Shown piece after piece: positions 39,492 to 47,400 of a stretch of DNA of 60,147 bases. Position numbers and translations under genes: made by a program. Position 1 is the first letter of the stretch. Each line of letters starts with the position of its first letter. The stretch comes from an uncultured Clostridia bacterium (GTDB lineage Bacteria; Bacillota; Clostridia; Christensenellales; Borkfalkiaceae): NCBI GenBank assembly GCA_947630605.1, contig CANRIO010000003.1, forward strand, positions 1 to 60,147, given 5' to 3'. The notes below the pieces were generated by a model. It saw nothing but the letters and a program-made list of their open reading frames with translations, made no database searches and was not told where the DNA came from.

Positions 39492-40169
39492 ATGAATGTA
39501 AAAAGGTATCTGAAAAACCAGGCAAAACAGGATCGGCAGGCGATCATGGAGGAGGACAACGGGGAAACGCTCCGCGCCCTCGGGATCGAGTACCCCGCAA
39601 AGAAGAAGTCCTACCGCCGCGCATGGATCGCGGGGGCGGCGAGCCTCGCCGCCTCCCTCGCCGTCGTTCTCACGTGCGTCTTTACGCTCTACCCCTTCGG
39701 TGAACAGACGGAGAAGTATTTAGAGGAGAACTTTGTCACAGAAGATAGCACAGTCGAAAGGATGAACTCGGAATTGCATGATTTTTCACTTACCTTGGAT
39801 GAAGACGTCTGCGAAATCTATAGAACCTATGACGGCGTCAGCGGGAAAGCATTATACTATCAATTATCCGTCAATCGCTATGATAATTCGCTTCACGGTG
39901 AATTCTTTATTACCTGCAATGCAAATTATCAATATACAAACTTCACATTTTCATTGTCGCCCATTTTTGAGACCCTGCCGCAGTATTCGATCACCTATCA
40001 ATTGGACTCAACGGTCGACCCGCAATACGGCTTTGAAACAATCTCGTGCATGGCGGAGATCAAGGGAGAGACGGATATCATCTATATTACGCAGTACGAC
40101 GAGCTTATCCTCGATGGCCATACATTCCTCGACAGCGTGCAATCGTTCATCCATGCGAGAGGAAACTGA
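39492..40169 (+). CDS. Single-pass membrane protein with cytoplasmic N-terminus, anti-sigma-like
   Basis: YRRAWIAGAASLAASLAVVLTCVFTLY TM segment; begins 3 bp after the peptidase stop. Confidence 0.7.
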   Translation: MNVKRYLKNQAKQDRQAIMEEDNGETLRALGIEYPAKKKSYRRAWIAGAASLAASLAVVLTCVFTLYPFGEQTEKYLEENFVTEDSTVERMNSELHDFSLTLDEDVCEIYRTYDGVSGKALYYQLSVNRYDNSLHGEFFITCNANYQYTNFTFSLSPIFETLPQYSITYQLDSTVDPQYGFETISCMAEIKGETDIIYITQYDELILDGHTFLDSVQSFIHARGN

Positions 40170-40193
40170 ACACATAGCATGATTTCCCCCCTA

Positions 40194-40219
40194 CCGCGCC
40201 ATCACCGGCGCGGTTTTTT
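40194..40219 (+). terminator. Intrinsic terminator
   Basis: CCGCGCC-atcacc-GGCGCGG-TTTTTTG. Confidence 0.85.
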
Positions 40220-40243
40220 GTGGAAAGATCCGCCGCTATATCG

Positions 40244-40300
40244 CAAATCCTTTCGGAAAAATACCACAAATCCTTTCGATAAAATTGCACAAATCCTTTC
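40244..40300. repeat. 23-bp-period tandem repeat, three copies
   Basis: CAAATCCTTTC at 40244, 40267 and 40290. Confidence 0.85.
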
Positions 40301-40433
40301 AATTCGCTTGACATTCCCTTTCGTATGCGCGACCTCAAGATCTATTCTTCCGCCTTCGACGGGGAGATCTCCTATTATCATGACCGATATGATCTTGGGC
40401 CGACATTTTCTATAGCCGTCGCACAGCTTATAT

Positions 40434-40474
40434 AAAAAATGACCGAAGCTGTTCAAGCTCCGATCATTTTTTTT
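40434..40474. terminator. Bidirectional terminator
   Basis: AAAAAATGACCGAAGCT-gttc-AAGCTCCGATCATTTTTTTT. Confidence 0.8.
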
Positions 40475-40505
40475 ATGCAAGATCTGTTTCGCCCCAAGGC
40501 CTTGC

Positions 40506-41855
40506 CTATATCTTTCTCTCCTCCCATACCGTATTGATACCTTTATAGTTGAAGATCCCGGAGGGATATTCATAAATATCTCCTCTGATTTTGAACCCTC
40601 TTCCGCAATTGGGACAACGATCTTCACAGGTGACATGGTGCACCGATTCAAGCCCCATGCCCCTTTCGGCCATCACACCTATCTCTTCCCGGTGGTCAAT
40701 AAGGTTAATGGTGATATAATGCCCGCATTTGCAGGCCAAATGCTCATAGAATCTGCTCGCGTCGGCCGCCTTCAGGGCGCAACGGTCCACAAGAGACTTC
40801 TCATCGAGAACAAGCCGCCGCGGCAATAACGGCTTGATGGATCTTCTCTTGATCTGCCGATCCTTTATCTCGCAGACCATTTCTGTCAAAAATGAAATTT
40901 CATGGTGCTCTATGCTGTACCCCCTGTAGGGCTCGTCTTCCTTTTCGAGCTCCGAAATGGGGCCATCGTCGCCAAAGTCCGGGCACTCGACCTCTATCTC
41001 GGCTCTCACGCCCAACGATGCAACGAATTCTTTTTCGCTGCGTTGCTCTATGCTGCGGACAGCCGAATGAACGACCATATTCAAGATCTCGAAATCATCG
41101 GATTCCTCCCCCTCGCCGGTCAGCCCCTCAACGGTCACGGGCTTCGTCCAGAGGACATCTTCGATATCGCTGTTGAGTTCCGCCTGCATATCCTTAAAAT
41201 ATTTCATCACTTGCATGGGGCCGCCGCTCAAAGGGGCGAGCTTATCGAATAGCTCTTTGAGTGAATGAAAGATTTTGGTCTTATAATGCCCGAAGGCGCC
41301 CGATCGGTCCTCATCGCCACTCACGATGAAGATCTCATCGTATCCGTTTGACGATCGATCTGTTTTTGCAGATGCTTTTGCAGCGGAAAGTTCACTCTTT
41401 TTGCGGTCATCCTCACCGCTTTTTGATTTTTTCCCTACAAAATCGGCGGCATTGAAATGATGCGCGAAAGTCTCTTCGAGCGTTGCCCCATCCATGTCAA
41501 CTATTTCAGCGTGCACGTCGGTCAGGTATTGCTCAAAGTTCTTCAGCATACCTTCCTCTATTTTCCCCCTGTCGATCATCGACGGCACATCGGAGAGTTT
41601 TCCTATCCCCTCCGCCAACCGCCACGGATGTGTGTCAAATAGTTTTCTGAAATTCTCAGCCAACAGATCGGCACTTTCTTTCAGATGCTGTTTGCATGCT
41701 TTCACTACCGCATCGCCGACGATCAATTTGCCGATCACGCCATTGTCGACATGCTGTTTTAACGCACCCAAATCCCCGCTTTGATATGAATAATCAGCCC
41801 CGTCGAACACATTCGCAACGAGAACGACCACAAGCGGCCTAAATTTTTCCAACAT
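40506..41855 (-). CDS. PIN_4/DUF4935-like N-terminal domain with C-terminal zinc-ribbon, unknown function
   Basis: VVVLVANVFDGADYSYQSGDLGALKQHVDNGVIGKLIVGDAVVKACKQHL; CKCGHYIT...CPNCGRGF. Confidence 0.5.
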   Translation of the reverse strand: MLEKFRPLVVVLVANVFDGADYSYQSGDLGALKQHVDNGVIGKLIVGDAVVKACKQHLKESADLLAENFRKLFDTHPWRLAEGIGKLSDVPSMIDRGKIEEGMLKNFEQYLTDVHAEIVDMDGATLEETFAHHFNAADFVGKKSKSGEDDRKKSELSAAKASAKTDRSSNGYDEIFIVSGDEDRSGAFGHYKTKIFHSLKELFDKLAPLSGGPMQVMKYFKDMQAELNSDIEDVLWTKPVTVEGLTGEGEESDDFEILNMVVHSAVRSIEQRSEKEFVASLGVRAEIEVECPDFGDDGPISELEKEDEPYRGYSIEHHEISFLTEMVCEIKDRQIKRRSIKPLLPRRLVLDEKSLVDRCALKAADASRFYEHLACKCGHYITINLIDHREEIGVMAERGMGLESVHHVTCEDRCPNCGRGFKIRGDIYEYPSGIFNYKGINTVWEERKI

Positions 41856-42222
41856 TTCTACATCCTCCTTTGCTGTGACTTTCCTTTATTGGACAGGACG
41901 AGCTGAACGTAAAAAAATGTTACAAATTATTTTTTCAAAAACAAAAAGTCCGCATGTTTTTGCACTCCGGACTTCTTTGCGCTGACCCAAATCGGATGTA
42001 AAATGAATGGGATCTTTCTCCTCGCAGAAAGAGTTTTCATTGAAATATTGCAGTAGGCACACGTAATAATAATCCACCCGCAGAGCGGGTGGTATTTCAT
42101 TTTCGGGCATAGCCCTAATCGTTATAGGCGGCGCACAAATGCGCAAAGTTTTGACCTGCCTCATGCATTTGTTAAAGGGAAGAAGCTCTCCCCTCTTATA
42201 CCAAAACACACCTTTTGAAAGT

Positions 42223-42903
42223 CTATTTGCCGACATAAAAACTCCTGCAATCCTCCACGCAAAAACAGCCCAGAATGCCACTGAAATAGGTGCCTGTGTC
42301 GAGGTGAATTTTGTGGTAGTCGCAGACATGGTACCCCCGTTTTCCCTCTCGGAGGTAGCTTTTGATCTTAGGTTCAAACCCCAAATTGATCGTGGGCGTG
42401 TGGCCGAAAAAGACGCATTTTTCGCTCTTGGGGAGAATATCGGGTTCCTTGAAATTGCGGTCGTAGACAAGCTGTTCTGGGGAAGCACCTTTCAGCGGAA
42501 GAATGTGCCCTTCGCTGTCAAGCGGAACGCCCGCGTGCACGCAGATAAACTCTTCGGTCTCATAAAAATACGGAAGGGCTTCGAAGCGGTCGACCGCCTC
42601 CCAATCGAGCAGATCTCCGTCATGGGGGAAATACGCACGAAGCTTTCGGAGGACCTCGTCATAATCCTCCGTCTTTTGCATGAGCGACCAATAGTATTTG
42701 AGAAAGTTATACTCATGGTTTCCGGCGAGCAGCACGGCGTTTTTCATGGAAAAGAGAAGGCGGGCAAGGCGGACGGAGTGTTTGCCCTTCTCGATCATAT
42801 CCCCGCAGGATATGAGGGTATCTTCGTCCGAAAAGCCCACCTTCTCCAAAAGCCTGCAAAACAGCTCGCATTCGCCATGAATATCGGAAAGGATGTAGGT
42901 CAT
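42223..42903 (-). CDS. PPP-type metallophosphoesterase
   Basis: MTYILSDIHGECELF; LISCGDMIEKG; LLAGNHEYNF; VFFGHTPTI. Confidence 0.92.
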   Translation of the reverse strand: MTYILSDIHGECELFCRLLEKVGFSDEDTLISCGDMIEKGKHSVRLARLLFSMKNAVLLAGNHEYNFLKYYWSLMQKTEDYDEVLRKLRAYFPHDGDLLDWEAVDRFEALPYFYETEEFICVHAGVPLDSEGHILPLKGASPEQLVYDRNFKEPDILPKSEKCVFFGHTPTINLGFEPKIKSYLREGKRGYHVCDYHKIHLDTGTYFSGILGCFCVEDCRSFYVGK

Positions 42904-42904
42904 G

Positions 42905-43834
42905 CTAATTGGTTTCTTTCGGCGGAATTTGCAAAATCAAGTAGCCAAACCCGGGCTTGAGCTTATTGTACCGCTCTCCCTTCTCTTTTCTGAATTTGCA
43001 ATAACTCTTCTCGCAATAGTAATTCTCCCACACACACTTATAACTTCCCTTTAAGGTTATCGGAGACAAAATCTTCTTTTCGCTCTCGTTTTTTTTGCGA
43101 TTTTCTTTTTTCAATCGGCTCTCCAATTCCTCTATAAATTTTTCGTCAACTTTCTGGTCCTTACCCTTTGATTTGTCTTTCCCATCAAGGATTATATATT
43201 TATCTTTTTCAGACACCTTAACATGTTGATACATCGTGCCTTCAATTGTTTTACCGCAAAAAGTGGAAAATTCTTCCATCAGGTTTTCCTCTTTTTGCCC
43301 TTCCTCTTTTTGCTTTTCATTCTTCTGCGGAAGCCAGTAAGCATCGTCATTTGAAATAATAATCGCATAACCTCGTACTACCTTTCCACCGAAGCCTGCA
43401 TCGAATCCCTTGCCATCGACCAATTTTTCAAGACGTTCAACGTCTTTCAAAAAAAGATAGCGACCGATATTGTTCGCCCCTTGATGGAATACAACTGTTT
43501 TCCTACCATTGGTCGCATATTCATAAAATTTTGTCTTGGAATTGCCTATTGTTTTATATTTCAATTCGATTGCAATGGACTCATCATCGCTTATATCCAC
43601 CACAATATCCGTGTACATTTTATCACGTCCTTCCTTCGACAATTCCGCAATTTTTTCCAATGGTTCAGAGCAAGACAAAACTTCGAGGCGAACATTGTAA
43701 CCTTTTTCTTTTAATTTCCAGGCAAGTTCAAATTGAAACTGCTCTTCGTTGGAAAAAATCTTTCCGTCTTCTCCGAACTTTTTGATGGTTTCCCTCAGAT
43801 CGGTATCAAATTGCTGCAAAAAATCTTCTGTCAT
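42905..43834 (-). CDS. PD-(D/E)XK nuclease-fold protein, putative
   Basis: TDIVVDISDDESIAIELKYK (D...ExK); stop coupled to the downstream phosphoesterase (TAGCATG). Confidence 0.6.
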   Translation of the reverse strand: MTEDFLQQFDTDLRETIKKFGEDGKIFSNEEQFQFELAWKLKEKGYNVRLEVLSCSEPLEKIAELSKEGRDKMYTDIVVDISDDESIAIELKYKTIGNSKTKFYEYATNGRKTVVFHQGANNIGRYLFLKDVERLEKLVDGKGFDAGFGGKVVRGYAIIISNDDAYWLPQKNEKQKEEGQKEENLMEEFSTFCGKTIEGTMYQHVKVSEKDKYIILDGKDKSKGKDQKVDEKFIEELESRLKKENRKKNESEKKILSPITLKGSYKCVWENYYCEKSYCKFRKEKGERYNKLKPGFGYLILQIPPKETN

Positions 43835-43965
43835 CTGTGTCTCCTCCGTGGGTTTGCCCCGCTGTTGTAGTTATCAAAATTATAGCATATCGGAATGCGA
43901 AATTCAATACGGTAGCCCCAATTCAAGGAAGGGCTTTTTCGAATAAAGTTGGATAAGGTCGACGT

Positions 43966-44448
43966 TCATTTTCCTTCCCCCGTTAAAATTTGTATGGCTC
44001 TTTCGGCAAGTTCGGGGGTGAGGCCGAATTTCTCATTTGTCTTGACGAAGTAATTTGTAAGGCCGCAACTGTCGTAATCGAATTGCAGATCGTCCAAGAT
44101 GACAAAGCTCTCCCATTCCCTCGCATTGAGATATTCGGCGATCCCCTCCCCGCGGGAGAGATAGCGCCCGTCCGCAAAGTCGGGCGTCTTGTCGATGGCA
44201 ACAAGCCCCGCCGCCTTCAGTTTTCTGTCGAGATAGTTTGCAAGCCCGTCCTGAAGGTGTTTCCGGCTCTTGTCCCTTTCCCAAAATTCCTTCCACGTGG
44301 AGTGCAAGACGATCGCCGCGCCCGTCTCCTCAATGATATGCGCGAGGAGGAGAACTTTCTCCGCGTCGATGCCGATATAGAACCCGCAGCGGGATTTGGA
44401 ATAAGGGGTATTCAGCACGCCGTCGACATCCAAAAAGAGATATTTCAT
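43966..44448 (-). CDS. HAD-superfamily protein of the 'Swiss Army Knife RNA repair' HAD type
   Basis: MKYLFLDVDGVLNTPYS; VLHSTWKEFW; FVILDDLQFD. Confidence 0.85.
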   Translation of the reverse strand: MKYLFLDVDGVLNTPYSKSRCGFYIGIDAEKVLLLAHIIEETGAAIVLHSTWKEFWERDKSRKHLQDGLANYLDRKLKAAGLVAIDKTPDFADGRYLSRGEGIAEYLNAREWESFVILDDLQFDYDSCGLTNYFVKTNEKFGLTPELAERAIQILTGEGK

Positions 44449-45239
44449 GACTTTCTCCCACAGAAAACGGGCAAGCCGCGCACGCGCAGAAATTCCTCCG
44501 CAAAGCTGTTTTTCAGGGCTTCGATGCGGGCATGGGTGGCACGGATGAAGTGAGGCCTGCTCCCTTCCGCCCCCGAAGCGGTATAGAAAAAGTTCTGAAG
44601 TCCGATCTCCTCAACGGACGCGGGGATGACGATCTTTCGGAAGCGATGGTCGAGAAAGGCGAGCCGTCCGATGCGCCTCACGCCGTCGGGGATAAAGACC
44701 GCGTTGCCGCAAGCATAGAGCAGCGTTTTGCTCGCCTCATCGATCAGACACCCGTTTTCCATGCGAAAATACGGGTTGCCCCCGTCAACTTTGATCTCTT
44801 CAAGATCGAGCGTGTGGCGGAAGGCCCCTTCGTGAATAAATTTCAGGGAGGCGGGAAGAAGAACCTTCTTGATCTTCCCCCGAAAGATATCGAGCCCGAG
44901 CGCCTCCACCCCCTCGGGAATGCGCACACTTTCCCGCTTTTCATAGCAGGGAAAGGAGAAGTTGCAGATGCGTTTTATGCCCATACCATCGGATATGGTG
45001 GCCCCCTTTTGCGCGAGAAGCAAGTTTCCGCCCCCATCGAGGAGGCAGCCGCCGTGCAGCGTGAAATGCGGATTCCCCTCCTCAACTTCGATATGCTCGA
45101 AGCCCGCGGCGATAAGGCAGTTCACGCAGTCCGTGTCAAAAATCGCACGCTCCGCCTCCTTGGGGAGAAAGAGCGTCTTTCCGTCTTGTGCGGGGTCAAA
45201 ATGCGCGATGCCGTTTTCAACTATCATGTTGTACCTCAA
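44445..45239 (-). CDS. BspA-type leucine-rich-repeat protein
   Basis: VRIPEGVEALGLDIFRGKIKKVLLPASLKFIHEGAF; 4-bp overlap with the HAD gene. Confidence 0.85.
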   Translation of the reverse strand: MRYNMIVENGIAHFDPAQDGKTLFLPKEAERAIFDTDCVNCLIAAGFEHIEVEEGNPHFTLHGGCLLDGGGNLLLAQKGATISDGMGIKRICNFSFPCYEKRESVRIPEGVEALGLDIFRGKIKKVLLPASLKFIHEGAFRHTLDLEEIKVDGGNPYFRMENGCLIDEASKTLLYACGNAVFIPDGVRRIGRLAFLDHRFRKIVIPASVEEIGLQNFFYTASGAEGSRPHFIRATHARIEALKNSFAEEFLRVRGLPVFCGRKS

Positions 45240-45296
45240 AAACAGGTCGGAAAGAGCGGGCGGCAGAACGCCGCCCGCTCTTTGACTGCGTTTTGT

Positions 45297-46034
45297 TTAC
45301 TTCTTATAAGCGTAGGGAAGTTTTTGCTCTTTGAGATAGCTCTCGGCGTAGGAGTTCTCGGGGACGAGAAATTCGGGCGAGCCGATCATGGCGAAGTTCA
45401 CTTTGTCGATCTCGGTAAGAGAAGCGGGGAAGACGATCTTCTTGAATGCATAGAAGCAGACCGTACCCGCGCCGAGCCTTTTGACGCCCTCGGGAATGAC
45501 GATTTCATCCCCATACACGGCGACGACGGACATGGTATCCCGCTCGATGAGGCAGCCGCCTTCGGTATAGTAGCAGGGATTGTTTTCATCGACGACGATC
45601 TCGGGATGCGTATCGAGTTTTTGCAGGAAGAAGCCTTCGTAGATCGTCTTTACGGAAGCGGGGATATAGAGTTTTTCGATATCCGTTCCGCCGAATGCGC
45701 GGGCGCCGATCTCTTCTACGCCTTCGGGAATGCGGACTTCGCCCTTCACGCTTTCAAGCATATTGAATGCAAAATTGAAAATGCGCTTTACGGAGCCGTC
45801 GGAGGGGATCTTTGCGCCCTTTGCGGCGACAATCAGGGTGCCCTTCTTATTGCTGATAAGGCAGTTATCTTTCACATGGAACAGGGAATTCCCCTCTTCG
45901 ACTTCGACAGATTCGAGTTCGCCGAAAAAGCCGACATATCCATCGACAGCGAAGCCTTCTGCTTCTTTGGGGATAAAGAGGTGCTTCTCATCTTCTTTGT
46001 CAAATTCTACGATCACATGGTTTTCAATCTTCAT
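45297..46034 (-). CDS. BspA-type leucine-rich-repeat protein (paralogue)
   Basis: VRIPEGVEEIGARAFGGTDIEKLYIPASVKTIYEGFF. Confidence 0.85.
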   Translation of the reverse strand: MKIENHVIVEFDKEDEKHLFIPKEAEGFAVDGYVGFFGELESVEVEEGNSLFHVKDNCLISNKKGTLIVAAKGAKIPSDGSVKRIFNFAFNMLESVKGEVRIPEGVEEIGARAFGGTDIEKLYIPASVKTIYEGFFLQKLDTHPEIVVDENNPCYYTEGGCLIERDTMSVVAVYGDEIVIPEGVKRLGAGTVCFYAFKKIVFPASLTEIDKVNFAMIGSPEFLVPENSYAESYLKEQKLPYAYKK

Positions 46035-46132
46035 ACATTCACCTCATAATGATTTTATGGACGGAGTATACCACAACCCGTTTGCAAAAATCAACTATAA
46101 TACGTCCCAAAATTGTCTCTTTTGAAATTTTT

Positions 46133-46867
46133 TCAGTCGAGCTCGTTCCCTTCGCCGTCCCTTGTCTGAATGGAGTCGAGGAACCGCGTCAGCTGCTTCC
46201 TGCTCTTGATGCCGACAAAATCTTCGATCGTGACGTACTCGTCGGTCGGCTCACCGTTCACCTGCCGGAATGCACCGTAGCCCTCAAGCTGCTCTTCGTC
46301 GGTGATGATGCGGATCACCCTGATCTTCGCTTTTACAAAATCCATGTAGTCAAGGGCCATGGAGTCCCCCTCGAGCACCCACGGATGATAGAGCGGGAAA
46401 TCGGGATCCCTCAGCTCGGGCCTTAAAAATATGGGGGATTCCCGGGGAGGGAATATTGAAGAAATTATCATGGAAAAGGTGAATTGATTGTCGACAATAC
46501 ACCCTCTCGCCAAACAATTTTTCAGATATTCGAGTTTGTAGTTCTGGATCTTTTCATTCGTCCCGAGCCCATACTTATAAGGTATTCCGTCGTCGCACAA
46601 CTCCAGGAACGCAGTAGATACCACGGTGGAAAATCCCGGCTTATCCCTCAAGCCGAAGCCGCCCTCTTCGACGGGATCTCCAAAGAGCTTTTCGCAATAG
46701 TTTCTTGCGAGCTGATAACGCCGATCGGATTCGTATTCGAGCCAATCGTTATCCCGCATTTCCTGCAAGATCTCGTCGAGTGACTTCTGTTCGTACATCT
46801 CTTTGTAGATCTCGCTTGCGCTCGGCTTTTTGGAGAACAATTTCTTTAACTTGGCAAAAAGTCCCAT
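46133..46867 (-). CDS. Hypothetical protein
   Basis: 244-aa ORF, accessory region, no recognised motif. Confidence 0.6.
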   Translation of the reverse strand: MGLFAKLKKLFSKKPSASEIYKEMYEQKSLDEILQEMRDNDWLEYESDRRYQLARNYCEKLFGDPVEEGGFGLRDKPGFSTVVSTAFLELCDDGIPYKYGLGTNEKIQNYKLEYLKNCLARGCIVDNQFTFSMIISSIFPPRESPIFLRPELRDPDFPLYHPWVLEGDSMALDYMDFVKAKIRVIRIITDEEQLEGYGAFRQVNGEPTDEYVTIEDFVGIKSRKQLTRFLDSIQTRDGEGNELD

Positions 46868-46876
46868 AGCGCCCCC

Positions 46877-47074
46877 TTACATGTTGAAGAGCATGGCTGT
46901 GGCGTCGCCGCGCGCGATGATCTTGCCCGTGAAGTTCGTCGTGGCGTTGATGCTCTTCTTGTAGTAGCCGAGGATCTTGCCGCTGAACGCCTTCACCGTC
47001 TTGTTGCCCGCGGCATCCGTCTCGATCGTGCCGATGATCTTGCCGCTGAAGTCTTTGATCGTCTGTTTTTCCAT
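46877..47074 (-). CDS. Small protein built of F(S/T)GKI(I/L) repeats
   Basis: DFSGKIIGTIETDAAGNKTVK / AFSGKILGYYKKSINATT / NFTGKIIARGDATAML; SD aggagaaa upstream. Confidence 0.7.
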   Translation of the reverse strand: MEKQTIKDFSGKIIGTIETDAAGNKTVKAFSGKILGYYKKSINATTNFTGKIIARGDATAMLFNM

Positions 47075-47121
47075 CTCTATTTTCTCCTTTTTTGCCCTCG
47101 CGGGGCGAATTTTCGTAAGAA

Positions 47122-47163
47122 ATATCCCAAATCGGGATATCAAGAGTATACCATTACGGTATA
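47122..47163. promoter_or_regulatory. Two operator-like palindromes in a divergent promoter
   Basis: ATATCCC-5-GGGATAT and TATACC-5-GGTATA, the latter overlapping TATAAT (47160-47165). Confidence 0.65.
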
Positions 47164-47181
47164 ATAATGTCAAGGGTTTTT

Positions 47182-47391
47182 ATGAAAAGACTGCGTGAGC
47201 TAAGGGAAACGCGGGGCATTTCGCAGCTTCGGCTGGCGATGGACCTCTCCCTCAACCAAAACACCATCTCGCGGTATGAGACGGGAGAGCGGGAAGCGGA
47301 CTATAAGACGCTCATCGCTCTCGCCGACTATTTCCACGTATCCGTCGATTACCTTTTGGAGCGCACCGACGACCCGAAATTCCGCGAATGA
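47182..47391 (+). CDS. XRE-family HTH regulator
   Basis: MKRLRELRETRGISQLRLAMDLSLNQNTISRYETGEREADYKTLIALADYFHVSVDYLLERTD. Confidence 0.9.
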   Translation: MKRLRELRETRGISQLRLAMDLSLNQNTISRYETGEREADYKTLIALADYFHVSVDYLLERTDDPKFRE

Positions 47392-47400
47392 CCTTCCCGC

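Noticed and set aside
40244-40300. CRISPR-like array from three short repeats
   Set aside because: Repeat unit is only ~11 bp with ~12-bp spacers and no cas genes; not CRISPR
42060-42200. Possible IS200/IS605-type remnant around the ccacccgcagagcgggtgg hairpin
   Set aside because: Hairpin alone is not diagnostic; no transposase fragment and no second end found
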